Positions 15,647 to 23,886 of a stretch of DNA of 64,000 bases are shown piece by piece (position 1 is the first letter of the stretch; each line of letters begins with the position of its first letter). Below the pieces are notes generated by a model. That model saw only the letters and a program-made list of their open reading frames with translations. It ran no database searches and had not been told where the DNA came from. This stretch comes from Lachnospiraceae bacterium (lineage in GTDB: Bacteria; Bacillota; Clostridia; Lachnospirales; Lachnospiraceae), in NCBI GenBank assembly GCA_017623295.1, contig JAGAPK010000033.1, positions 124,001 through 188,000 of the forward strand. The letters run 5' to 3'. A program made the position numbers and the translations under genes.

Positions 15647-16363
15647 ATGTTTTGGTGGCTTGTTGCAACAGTATGTGCTTTTTTTATAAAGGGTTTGTGT
15701 GGCTTTGCAAATACATTAGTATTTACAACAATATTGAGTTTTGGAAATAGTAATGTAAATATTTCTCCAGTAGAATTGATTTTGGGATATCCAACTAATA
15801 TTATTTTGGCATGGAAAGAACGAAAATCAATTAAATGGAGTATCTGCATACCATTAGCTTTATTAGTAATTGCAGGTAGTATTCCTGGTGTAATGTTTTT
15901 AAAAAATGCTGATACTAGAATTATTAAGATGGTTTTTGGTGCGGTTATCATTCTTATTGGCTTGGAAATGTTGTTAAGAGAATTTCAAACCAAGAAAAGT
16001 AAGCAATCGAAAATTGTTCTAGGTGTTATAGGTGTTCTTTCCGGGTTGCTTTGTGGTTTGTACGGAGTCGGTGCATTGCTTGGAGCTTATGTAAATAGAG
16101 TTACTGATGATAGCAGTTCATTTAAAGCAAATATTTGTGTCGTTTTCTTGGTTGAAAATACATTTCGAATAATTCTGTATGGTTTATGGGGAATTATTAC
16201 ATTTGATATATTCAAGCAAGCGGTTATTCTTGTTCCGGTGATGCTTATGGGTTTACTTCTTGGTATGTTCAGTGGGAAATATTTAGATGAAAAAGTTATC
16301 AAGAAGTTAGTAATCATAATGCTAATAGTGTCGGGTGTAGCTTTGATATTAAACAATTTATAA
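15647..16363 (+). CDS. TauE/SafE family membrane transporter
   Basis: 238 residues with 7-8 membrane spans. The family's two-fold repeat is visible: an N-terminal FFIKGLCGFANTLVFTTIL and a second-half VLSGLLCGLYGVGALLGAYV, where Gly-rich half-helices line the path. TauE/SafE proteins export sulfite, sulfoacetate or other organic anions; the substrate is not known here. GAGGTG lies 10 bases before the ATG. Its stop overlaps the end of the truncated IS110 transposase on the other strand. Confidence 0.85.
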   Translation: MFWWLVATVCAFFIKGLCGFANTLVFTTILSFGNSNVNISPVELILGYPTNIILAWKERKSIKWSICIPLALLVIAGSIPGVMFLKNADTRIIKMVFGAVIILIGLEMLLREFQTKKSKQSKIVLGVIGVLSGLLCGLYGVGALLGAYVNRVTDDSSSFKANICVVFLVENTFRIILYGLWGIITFDIFKQAVILVPVMLMGLLLGMFSGKYLDEKVIKKLVIIMLIVSGVALILNNL

Positions 16364-16528
16364 AATTGGCATTGGATTAGAAGTAATAGAATAGATTCGT
16401 GTGATTAGTTCATTGAATCCATCCAATGTGTTAGGAATGGTAAAAGGACTCATAAGAACTTCGCCATCTTGGTTGGTGACAAAACAGTCATGTTTGTATT
16501 TGGCAACGTCGATTCCAATGTAAATCAT
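16358..16528 (-). pseudogene. IS110 family transposase, N-terminal fragment
   Basis: 56 codons: MIYIGIDVAKYKHDCFVTNQ, DGEVLMSPFTIPNTLDGFNELI, then a stop at 16358. This is the start of the RuvC-like DEDD domain of IS110 transposases, with the first catalytic Asp in GIDVAK. AAGGAGG lies about 6 bases before the ATG at 16528, so the 5' end is intact. The remaining 300 or so residues and the right end of the element are gone; the break coincides with the 3' end of the TauE gene. Confidence 0.8.
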
Positions 16529-16768
16529 AAAGACCTCCTTATATTGGTTTTAATACTGTTTGAATCCACAGAGCTCTTCGCATACGTAACCTCGCGCTGA
16601 ATAAATCGTCATACGATACCTAACTGATTAACATTTTGACAAAGAGACTGTATCTAGAGCCTGCCAGTAAATCGTCGAAGAGATAGGGGCTGCCAACTAA
16701 TCCACAGTATCAAGTAAAGCATAGCCGAACCTATAGAAAAGGTAAAGAATGGCTATAACTGTATTATA
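16529..16768 (-). ncRNA. Candidate IS110 bridge RNA / left-end non-coding region
   Basis: In the IS110 group the bridge RNA is encoded upstream of the transposase. The 240 bases upstream of the fragment contain a minus-strand -10 TATAAT (16763-16768) with no matching -35, as expected if the -35 comes from the other end in the circular form. Read leftward, nested stems ACAGT/ACTGT and ATAGCC/GGCTAT follow, and the 9-mer TAAATCGTC (plus strand) occurs twice (16602-16610, 16668-16676). The RNA itself is inferred. Confidence 0.4.
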
Positions 16769-16774
16769 CGAGGG

Positions 16775-16869
16775 GCTGATGTGCTAGGCTGTTAAAAGAG
16801 CGATAGGCTCTGGTTTCTATTGAAAGGTAGGAATCAGAGCCTTTCTTATTTGCCTATCAGCACATCAGC
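16775..16869. repeat. Compound hairpin element
   Basis: Outer stem GCTGATGTGCT (16775-16785) / AGCACATCAGC (16859-16869) encloses an inner 15-bp stem (16805-16819 with 16828-16842, two mismatches) followed by TTCTTATTT. The left edge contains the 17-bp motif also found at 14605. It could be a terminator embedded in a small repeat element. Confidence 0.55.
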
Positions 16870-17121
16870 GGGTTCATGCTGTCAACATATGAGAGCAGAT
16901 TTGTAAATGTCACTATTCGGGTCCTAGGTCCTCCTAGTGTGAACGCCCTGGACGTGAAGTCTTCTGCGTAAAGTTCATGCAAGTTTATGCGTATCCTGTT
17001 ATCTTTTTGTGTTGAATTGCCGAAGGTGTCGGAAAGGGGATTTGGTGTTCTGGAACCCTTGATTTTACTGGGTTTTCCGTGTCGGACGGGACGGAAGTGA
17101 TAATTTCATATAGTGAATAAG
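16870..17121. other. Non-coding stretch of the mobile element
   Basis: No gene with a ribosome site was found. Short dyads such as CCTAGG...CCTAG (about 16922-16938) are present. Its role is not recognised; an origin of transfer or a structured leader would be compatible with the position near the int end of a conjugative element. Confidence 0.35.
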
Positions 17122-17160
17122 AATAATGTCGTTGTCGGTGGCTCCGGCATTATTTTTTTG
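17122..17160 (+). terminator. Terminator-like hairpin
   Basis: AATAATG (17122-17128) / CATTATT (17148-17154) with a T run directly after. Confidence 0.55.
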
Positions 17161-17175
17161 CAATAATTTTCAAAA

Positions 17176-17258
17176 TTTTGCAATCAGTATTTTTTGATCC
17201 TAAGTACTTTATGTGAAGAAATTTAATCAGTTTTTTGCCATCAGCTTTTTTTGACTCC
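17176..17258. repeat. Two imperfect 25-26 bp direct repeats
   Basis: TTTTGCAATCAG... (17176-17200) and TTTTGCCATCAG... (17233-17258) share the pattern TTTTGC-M-ATCAG, a T-rich core and TTTGA-Y-YCC, and start 57 bp apart. They precede the frameshifted gene and could be protein-binding sites of the element. Confidence 0.5.
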
Positions 17259-17337
17259 ATATAAATAGTGTGGAACAAGAAAAGGGAAGAACTGAAATCC
17301 ACAAGCTAATTAAGAAGGTCAGAAAGGAGAGAAAAGA

Positions 17338-18498
17338 ATGGACAGAGAATTATTAGCAAATTTAGGAACGTATAGTGAGGTATACGAGTATGTAGCCAAG
17401 GGAACAAGGACAAAAGAAGAATTCTTTCACTACTTACAGGAGGAACGTGGAAAACCACGAACTACGGCGGATGGACAAGTGAAAAAAGCGTTTGACGGAC
17501 AATTACAAATGATTATCTCAGATGGCGAGAAAGTGACATTTGATAAAGATGCTGCTTATGAGATTGTCGCAGAACTTTGTGATTGGTTTGATTTAGATGT
17601 GGTCACAAAATCAACTGTTAGAAATCCCAAGGATACTATTGCAGAGCTTTGGCAGGAAATTCAGATTCTTAAGAGAGAATTGAAACGTGCAAGTCAGAAA
17701 CCTGTTGCAGAAGCAATTATTGCCCAGATGGATAAGACAACAATTATTCCGGAAAGCACAAAAATGTATGTGGCTGGGAAATATATTGCGGATGCAGAAA
17801 AGCCGGAGACAAAAATACAGATAGATGTCAAGAAAACGCTAAGCCTTAAAAAATTATACCGACAAAATCAGAGGGGAAGTATTAGGCAGTAAGTTCTTTA
17901 AGTTTTATGTAGAACAAGTAAATCGTATAAAGCGAATCGGTCAAAGAAAGCAGTATGAAGGAAAGACAATTAAGCAGATTGAGTTGCATGAAAAACGTTT
18001 AGAAGCGATAAACAGGCTTTTGAAGGAAGACACGATTACGAATCAGCAAAAATTGTCAATGTATGCGTTATTTTACCATCCGCATGATGAGAATATGGAG
18101 TACTTATTGAGATTCGCCGGAGATTATGGAGTGGAAGCAGAGCATGTTATTTGGATGCTTGAAAACAAAAATCTGGATTGGACGTACCATACTGCCAAAA
18201 CTTTCTCATGTTGGTGGGTAAGACCAGTGAAATCAGAATGAAGCGACAGGCGGCGGTGGAATTAATTGCAGGTGATTGGTATGTGACTGCAAAATACAAT
18301 GGCAAAGAGTGTCACTTCCAGATGGTGCCTATGGAGGAACTTGAGATGTTTCGTAAATACCTTTTAGATGCCAAGTATGACGAGGCGACTGAAACATTGT
18401 GCCATATGTTAGACACAAAGAGAAACGCTTTTTGTGAGAAGGACGATTTTGCAAAGGAAATCATTGTAACTGACGTTATAGACGATACGAAGAACTAA
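17338..18498 (+). pseudogene. Conjugative-element gene of unknown function with two frameshifts
   Basis: Three overlapping frames make one apparent protein of about 385 residues. Part one (17338-17892) begins MDRELLANLGTYSEVYEYV after AAGGAG. At the A6 run 17848-17853 the reading must shift to continue as KIRGEVLGSKFFKFYVEQVNRIKRIGQR. A second shift near 18201-18206 (ACTTTCTC) restores NFLMLVGKTSEIRMKRQAAVEL to the stop at 18498. I do not recognise the family. Both breaks are in homopolymer-rich spots, which fits decay or sequencing error. It lies directly upstream of xis and int. Confidence 0.6.
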
Positions 18499-18613
18499 CC
18501 TACATTTATATGGAACATTGATAACTGAATAATGGATTACACCACATATGCCGGTTCTGGTTCTTTGGAGATTGGATTGTAGAAAGAAATTTAATGAAGG
18601 GAGATGGATAGGA

Positions 18614-18808
18614 TTGATAGATAAAAATACATTAGAAGAAAAAGCGTTATTAAGTGTAAAAGAAATGTGCATTTACTTAAGTATCGGACAGACCAAGTGC
18701 AGGGAGTTGTTAAGCGATCCGTCCAATGGATTTACAGTCCGTATTGGCAATCGCTTATATGCACATAAGAAACACTTGGACAAATGGCTCGAAAATCAGA
18801 TTTATTAA
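18614..18808 (+). CDS. xis: Excisionase (Tn916/Tn1549-like Xis)
   Basis: 64 residues from a TTG at 18614; the frame is open upstream to 18548 but has no better start. AAGGGAG lies about 10 bases before the TTG. LLSVKEMCIYLSIGQTKCRELL is the winged-helix reading head, followed by FTVRIGNRLYAHKKHLDKWLENQ, as in small excisionases that sit beside tyrosine integrases. Xis bends the element ends and directs the integrase toward excision. The order xis-int at one end is the Tn916-family arrangement. Confidence 0.8.
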   Translation: MIDKNTLEEKALLSVKEMCIYLSIGQTKCRELLSDPSNGFTVRIGNRLYAHKKHLDKWLENQIY

Positions 18809-18907
18809 AAACGTAATTGAAGGCAATGGACTGATTTGGTAAAATACCAGTATCAGATAATTCTTTTCAAGAGAACTTTGCTTTCCATGTGAGAAAGGAA
18901 GTGGAAC

Positions 18908-20107
18908 GTGGGAAAATCGTTAACAGGAAAAGAATTAGGACAAGGCATAACGCAGAGAAAAGATGGTAGGTTTCAAGCGAGGTTTACAAATCGATTTGGG
19001 AAGCGTCAGACAATCTACGGAAAAACTATAAATGAAATCCGTCAGAAACTTCGTACAGAGCAGTATGAGGATGAAAAGCAGATAAATGTAGTCAGTTCCG
19101 ATATGACGCTGGATGAGTGGTTTGAAATCTGGATGAACACTTGTAAGAACAACTGCCGTGATACATCAAGGCATACTTATAGAGTTTCCTACAATCGTAT
19201 CAAAGAAAGTCTTGGCTGGCGTAAACTGAGTGGACTTAATCTAATCGTGATGCAACAGGCAATCAATGAACTGAAAACGGATGCATCCCGAAAAGATACC
19301 AAGAAACTCTTAGTTGATATGCTGAACAAGGCAATTGATTCTGACTTACTACATAAGAACGTAGCAAAGCAGATAAATACGGTTGTAACGAAGGATAGCA
19401 CACCGGAGGAACCAAGGGTGCTGACCATCGAAGAAACAGAGTGGTTTTTAGAAGCTGCTTCACATTACCGCTATTTTAACGAGTTTAGCCTTGCCTTAGA
19501 AACTGGTATGCGTATCGGAGAAATCATAGGTCTCAAATGGTCAGATATTGATTTCGCAAATCGGACGATATACGTCAATCGAACTTTGGTATATATCAAG
19601 TCAGACGATAAGGATAGTCCAAACTTTGGCAAATGGGGATTTGAATTTCATGAGCCAAAGACGGACAAGGGCAGACGAAAGATACCGATGACTTTGAAAG
19701 CGTATCAGATATTAAAGAGACAGCTACTCTGGAAGCGTGGCGTTGAAGCAAAAGGTTACAAAGCACCGGAGGGCTTTGAGGACTTGGTGTTTACTACGAC
19801 GAAGAATACACCAATCAGTCCAAGAGACACAACAGTAGTAATGAAGTATATCTTTAAAAGGATTGCTTTAAAAGAACCACAATTTAAGCCGTTATCACCG
19901 CATACACTTAGGCACACATTTGCAACAAGGTGTATAGAGAGGGGCATGAACCCCAAAACATTGCAGATTATTCTGGGACATTCTACAATCCAAATCACAA
20001 TGAATCTCTATTGCCATGTAACAGACGATATGCTCATATCTGAAATGAGCAAGTTTGAAGCAGGAGCAAATAATGACAATCAACAAATTGGTGTCAAAGT
20101 GGTGTAA
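18908..20107 (+). CDS. int: Tyrosine integrase of a Tn916/Tn1549-like element
   Basis: 399 residues, the length of Tn916-type integrases. N-terminal arm-binding domain (about 1-60: ITQRKDGRFQARFTNRFGKRQ), core-binding domain (65-165) and catalytic domain with Arg near 201 (TGMRIGEI), the HTLRHTF box near 332, LGHS, and nucleophile Tyr near 368 (MNLYCHVT). AAGGAAG precedes the GTG start at 18908. It is intact, so it could still act on attachment sites if these remain. It ends 50 bases before the terminator that separates the element from the two-component operon. Confidence 0.92.
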   Translation: MGKSLTGKELGQGITQRKDGRFQARFTNRFGKRQTIYGKTINEIRQKLRTEQYEDEKQINVVSSDMTLDEWFEIWMNTCKNNCRDTSRHTYRVSYNRIKESLGWRKLSGLNLIVMQQAINELKTDASRKDTKKLLVDMLNKAIDSDLLHKNVAKQINTVVTKDSTPEEPRVLTIEETEWFLEAASHYRYFNEFSLALETGMRIGEIIGLKWSDIDFANRTIYVNRTLVYIKSDDKDSPNFGKWGFEFHEPKTDKGRRKIPMTLKAYQILKRQLLWKRGVEAKGYKAPEGFEDLVFTTTKNTPISPRDTTVVMKYIFKRIALKEPQFKPLSPHTLRHTFATRCIERGMNPKTLQIILGHSTIQITMNLYCHVTDDMLISEMSKFEAGANNDNQQIGVKVV

Positions 20108-20134
20108 TCCATCAATCAAATATCAAAAAATCCG

Positions 20135-20163
20135 CGGAACTTTCGCGGAAAGTTCCGTTTTTT
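20135..20163 (+). terminator. Intrinsic terminator after int
   Basis: CGGAACTTTC (20135-20144) / GAAAGTTCCG (20148-20157), loop GCG, followed by six T residues. It marks the practical right boundary of the mobile region. Confidence 0.9.
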
Positions 20164-20183
20164 CTAAGGAAAATCCCCCTCAT

Positions 20184-20215
20184 TTAACAAAACCTTAACA
20201 TATCCATGCTATAAT
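20184..20215 (+). promoter_or_regulatory. Response-regulator promoter with TTAACA direct repeats
   Basis: TTAACA at 20184-20189 and 20195-20200, an 11-bp period as in PhoB/PhoP-type boxes, then 9 bp, then -10 TATAAT (20210-20215). The -35 position is poor in consensus, which suits an activator-dependent promoter. Confidence 0.7.
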
Positions 20216-20269
20216 AAGCACAAAAGTGAGAGAGTATAATTTCATATGACTTAACAGGAGGTTTGGATT

Positions 20270-20941
20270 ATGTTTAAGATATTGGTAGTAGAAGATGATA
20301 AAGATTTGAATCAGACTGTGTGTACCTATCTGAAGGGAAAAGGCTATGAAGCGATTGGCTGTCTGTCTGCGAATGATGCCTATAATGAGATGTATGGAAG
20401 TCTTTTTGACATGATTATATCCGATATTATGATGCCACAGATTGATGGATATGAATTTGCAAGGACAGTTCGTGAAATGAATCAGGATATTCCGATTCTA
20501 TTCATGACTGCCAGAGAAGATTTTGAATCCAAGAGAAAAGGCTTCGGCGTAGGAATTGATGATTATATGGTAAAGCCGATTGATTTAGATGAACTTCTTT
20601 TAAGAATTGAGGCGCTTCTTCGAAGGGCGAAGATTGCCACAAATCGGAAACTTACCATCGGAAGTACGGTGCTTGATATGGAAGAACATTCTGCTTATGT
20701 GGGCGAAGAAGAAATACCGCTTACCGTAAGGGAGTTCAATATTTTGTATAAACTTTTATCCTATCCGAAGAAAACGTTTACCCGTTCACAATTGATGGAC
20801 GAATTCTGGGATGTAGAGTCTGCATCCGGTCCGAGAGTGGTGGATGTGTATATGACGAAGCTTAGAGATAAGTTCAAAGAGTGTGAGGATTTTGAAATTG
20901 TAACAGTGCACGGACTTGGATATAAGGCGGTGATTAAATGA
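20270..20941 (+). CDS. OmpR-family response regulator
   Basis: 223 residues. Receiver domain (1-115) with acidic pocket VVEDD, phospho-acceptor Asp52 (MIISDIMMP), Thr80 (FMTARE) and Lys102 (YMVKP). Winged-helix DNA-binding domain (130-222: PLTVREFNILYKLLSYPKKTFTR, GPRVVDVYMTKLRDK, VHGLGYK). It is phosphorylated by the kinase encoded 4 bases into its own 3' end (ATGA overlap). TTAACA direct repeats in its promoter suggest autoregulation, and similar boxes before the 23467 gene suggest that it drives the membrane module. Confidence 0.93.
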   Translation: MFKILVVEDDKDLNQTVCTYLKGKGYEAIGCLSANDAYNEMYGSLFDMIISDIMMPQIDGYEFARTVREMNQDIPILFMTAREDFESKRKGFGVGIDDYMVKPIDLDELLLRIEALLRRAKIATNRKLTIGSTVLDMEEHSAYVGEEEIPLTVREFNILYKLLSYPKKTFTRSQLMDEFWDVESASGPRVVDVYMTKLRDKFKECEDFEIVTVHGLGYKAVIK

Positions 20942-21990
20942 GAGGCAGAGCAAAAATAAACGGTATCTGGCAGTTTGTAGTATTTTTTCTGTTGATTGCA
21001 TTTGTGGTTACTTGTAATTTTCTTTTGTTTCTAAATTCCATGGATTTAAATGAAACGGCAGTCAGAGATGCAGCGCCGGTTACGTTTGTGAATATTTTGT
21101 TGCTTACGGTGATTTTTGGTGTGTTTGATGCGATTCGCAGGAAACAGATGATTTCGAAGCCGGTGAAAAGGATTCAAAGTGGGATTGACCGGGTAATCAA
21201 GGGTGATTTTTCTACCAGAATTGAATATATCTATGGTGAGAATAGTGAAAATGAATTTGATATGATTATTACCGGACTCAATCAAATGATTGAGGAACTT
21301 TCCGGTGTGGAAACATTACGAACAGATTTTATTGCTAATGTTTCCCATGAATTGAAGACACCGCTTGCAGTGATGCAGAACTATGGAACGTTGCTTCAAA
21401 ACCCGGAATTGAATGAGGAAAAGAGAATTGAGTATGGAAAAGCAATACAGGAGCAGACAAAGCGATTGTCCAATCTGGTAATGAACATTTTGAAATTGAA
21501 TAAGCTGGAGAATCAGCAGATTTATCCGAATGTGGAAAAATATGATCTGGGTGAACAAATTTGTGAATGTATGTTGGAATTTGAGTCAGTATGGGAAGAA
21601 AAAGAGATCGAAATAGATGTGGATATGGCAGAAGAAATTCAGGTTGAAGCAGATAAAGAACTGCTTAGTCTTGTTTGGAATAATCTGTTGTCGAATGCAC
21701 TGAAATTTACGGATGCGGGCGGAACGGTATCACTTTCGCTGCATGGAGATGATGCTTTTGCATATGTTCAAGTAAAAGATACCGGATGCGGAATGAGCGC
21801 AGAAACCGGAAATAATATTTTTAAGAAATTTTATCAGGGAGATACTTCCCATGCCACGAAGGGAAATGGTCTTGGACTTGCTTTGGTAAAAAGAGTGATA
21901 GATATATGCGGCGGTGAGATAGCAGTAAGCAGTAAGCTTGGCGAAGGAAGTACTTTTACAGTCAAGTTACGGAGGAACATCAATGGATAA
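20938..21990 (+). CDS. Sensor histidine kinase
   Basis: 350 residues. Two membrane spans (about 12-33 and 48-65) leave an outside loop of only about 14 residues, too small for a ligand domain, so the signal is likely sensed in the membrane. HAMP (66-118), HisKA with phospho-His137 (NVSHELKTPL), ATPase domain with N box (NNLLSNALKF), G1 box DTGCGM and G2 box GNGLGLALV. This short-loop design is common among envelope-stress sensors, in line with the membrane genes downstream. Start overlaps the regulator stop (ATGA). Confidence 0.93.
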   Translation: MRGRAKINGIWQFVVFFLLIAFVVTCNFLLFLNSMDLNETAVRDAAPVTFVNILLLTVIFGVFDAIRRKQMISKPVKRIQSGIDRVIKGDFSTRIEYIYGENSENEFDMIITGLNQMIEELSGVETLRTDFIANVSHELKTPLAVMQNYGTLLQNPELNEEKRIEYGKAIQEQTKRLSNLVMNILKLNKLENQQIYPNVEKYDLGEQICECMLEFESVWEEKEIEIDVDMAEEIQVEADKELLSLVWNNLLSNALKFTDAGGTVSLSLHGDDAFAYVQVKDTGCGMSAETGNNIFKKFYQGDTSHATKGNGLGLALVKRVIDICGGEIAVSSKLGEGSTFTVKLRRNING

Positions 21991-22888
21991 GTGGAAAAAA
22001 ATTGGTAAGATATTGCTGTTTCCGCATGTCATACTGATTTTCTTTTTAGTTAATATATCGGTTGTTTTACTCGCCTATGCTTTTTGCGACGGGACTTGTC
22101 CGGAAATAGTAGCCTATATTTCTTATTTTGTATCGGCTTATACACTTACCGTAGTCTGTGCACGAATGCCGGGAATTTTTAAAAGAGTAAAAAGAGGATT
22201 GTATAGCAATAGATATGCCAATCGTTATCTGACCGAAAAAGAATTGCGTATCCGTATTTCTTTATATGGTGGACTGCTGTTGAATATTGCTTTTGCAATA
22301 TTTAAGGTTATAATGGGGGTTTTGTATCAATCGAAATGGCTTTTTGCAATGGCGGGTTATAATACAATTCTAAGTGTAATGCGATTTGTTCTGGTATATC
22401 GGGATCAGATAAATTTACACAACGAGAGCGATTATGAAAGAAAGATGCAGGGATTACATAGCTATAAGGTATGTGGCTGGTTAATGATTTTGCTCAATAG
22501 TGCAATTTCAGTTATTGTGATGATAGTAGTATTTGGTAATCAGACGATTGCATATCCGGGATATATGATATATGCGATTGCGGCGTATGCGTTCTACTGT
22601 CTAACAATGGCAATTATCAATCTGGTAAAATATTGGCATCGTGAGAACCCGATTTTTTCAGCGGTCAAAAGAATAGGCATGGCAAAAGCGCTGGTGTCCA
22701 TTTTTACATTGCAGGTTGCTATGCTTACACAGTTTGGAAATTCGGGCAGTAATGATAACCGGATGGCGAATGCTATGACAGGTATTGCAGTATGCGTGTT
22801 TATCACGGTTATGGCGGTGCTTATGTTAAAAGGCGTTAAAACAGACTACGCATACATGAAACAGGAAAATACAAAAGGGAAAGAATGA
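21983..22888 (+). CDS. Hypothetical multi-span membrane protein
   Basis: 301 residues with about 8 hydrophobic spans; family not recognised. The ATG at 21983 overlaps the kinase stop by 8 bases and has GGAGGA 6 bases upstream, so it is translated with the kinase. A charged loop (about 65-95: RMPGIFKRVKRGLYSNRYANRYLTE) separates two membrane blocks. Its place directly behind a short-loop kinase suggests an accessory sensor, but this is inference. Confidence 0.75.
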   Translation: MDKWKKIGKILLFPHVILIFFLVNISVVLLAYAFCDGTCPEIVAYISYFVSAYTLTVVCARMPGIFKRVKRGLYSNRYANRYLTEKELRIRISLYGGLLLNIAFAIFKVIMGVLYQSKWLFAMAGYNTILSVMRFVLVYRDQINLHNESDYERKMQGLHSYKVCGWLMILLNSAISVIVMIVVFGNQTIAYPGYMIYAIAAYAFYCLTMAIINLVKYWHRENPIFSAVKRIGMAKALVSIFTLQVAMLTQFGNSGSNDNRMANAMTGIAVCVFITVMAVLMLKGVKTDYAYMKQENTKGKE

Positions 22889-22925
22889 GTCAGTCAGAGC
22901 AAAAACTGACGGAAAGCGAGGAAAA

Positions 22926-23300
22926 ATGGAAAATAATAATAAATCATTTGAATATACCTATTCTGCAAGGCAGCAGGACGAGATAGAACAAATCAGAAAG
23001 AAATATCTGCCGAAAGAGGAAGATAAAATGGAGTTGCTGCGGAAGCTGGATAAAGATGTAGCGAAACCGGGAACTATATGGTCTTTGGTTATTGGAATTA
23101 TAGGTTGTCTGTTATTTGGTGTTGGTATGTGCTGTACGCTTGTTTGGGCAAATTCTCTTTTTGTAGTAGGAATCGTGATTGGTATTATCGGTATGGCTGT
23201 TATGGGAGTGGCTTATCCGATTTATATAAAAATAACCAAGAAACAGCAGGAAAAGCTGGCGCCGCAGATACTGGCGCTTGCGGAGGAATTAAGTAAATAG
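22926..23300 (+). CDS. Two-span membrane protein with Gly-Met-Cys hairpin (paralogue of 23887)
   Basis: 124 residues. Soluble charged N-terminus (FEYTYSARQQDEIEQIRKKYLPK, about 8-48), then two spans (about 53-75 and 79-100) joined by the motif GVGMCCTLVWAN, then a basic tail. It is clearly paralogous to the protein at 23887 over its whole length, and the hairpin recurs twice in the 23467 protein. Function unknown; the shared hairpin and a position between the two-component genes and cardiolipin synthase suggest a membrane-stress role. GCGAGG lies 4-5 bases before the ATG. Confidence 0.78.
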   Translation: MENNNKSFEYTYSARQQDEIEQIRKKYLPKEEDKMELLRKLDKDVAKPGTIWSLVIGIIGCLLFGVGMCCTLVWANSLFVVGIVIGIIGMAVMGVAYPIYIKITKKQQEKLAPQILALAEELSK

Positions 23301-23369
23301 AAGATAATTTTGGCACTCTGGTTTATGTAAATCAGGGTGTTTCATTTTATTATGGAAAAAAGTAAAATT

Positions 23370-23421
23370 AACATTTCGTAAACATTTCCCGAACATTTCT
23401 CAAACAATAAAGGGTTACTAT
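23370..23421 (+). promoter_or_regulatory. Triple AACATTTC direct repeat at 11-bp period, with -10
   Basis: AACATTTC begins at 23370, 23381 and 23392, exactly 11 bp apart, with a fourth partial AACA at 23403. The last AACA half-site ends at 23406, 9 bp before a -10 TACTAT (23416-23421), the same gap as in the regulator's own promoter. This is the layout of an activator site for an OmpR-family protein. Confidence 0.75.
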
Positions 23422-23466
23422 ACATACAACAAATGAAACAAAGCAAATCGAAAGGAGCTTATCAAA

Positions 23467-23850
23467 ATGGAAAAGAAAAATTTTATTATTTTAATTATGA
23501 GCGTAATCGGAGGTATGTTATTTTCACTGGGTATGTGTATGTGCCTGATACCGGAATGGGGAACGTTCAATCAGGGTGTTGTGTTGGGCGTGATTGGTGC
23601 AGTTGAACTTCTTATCACATGGATTGTATATCGCAAGATGTCCGGCAAACAGCCAGTGAAATTAAATCTAAAAATGGTTGGAAAAGTTATTTACGGTATT
23701 TTCGCAGCATTGGTATTCGGTGTGGGAATGTGCATGACAATGGTATTTGAAAATATGATGATCCCTGGAATCGTTGTTGGTATTGTAGGCATTGTATTAC
23801 TTCTTTGCTTGATTCCAATGTGTGTAGGATTAAAAGACAGTAACAAATAA
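23467..23850 (+). CDS. Four-span membrane protein with two Gly-Met-Cys hairpins
   Basis: 127 residues, built as an internal duplication: hairpin one (GGMLFSLGMCMCLIPEW, GVVLGVIG) and hairpin two (AALVFGVGMCMTMVFEN, GIVVGIVG). The same module is found once each in the flanking genes at 22926 and 23887. AAAGGAG lies 9 bases before the ATG. It is the first gene after the 11-bp repeat promoter and therefore heads the inducible part of the module. No function is known; the conserved Cys residues within the membrane are notable. Confidence 0.8.
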   Translation: MEKKNFIILIMSVIGGMLFSLGMCMCLIPEWGTFNQGVVLGVIGAVELLITWIVYRKMSGKQPVKLNLKMVGKVIYGIFAALVFGVGMCMTMVFENMMIPGIVVGIVGIVLLLCLIPMCVGLKDSNK

Positions 23851-23886
23851 TACAACAATAAATTGTTGGGAAAGATGTAATGCATT

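Noticed and set aside
16990-17100. Open frame reading SFCVELPKVSERGFGVLEP
   Set aside because: No ribosome site, no recognised homology, and short; left as non-coding.
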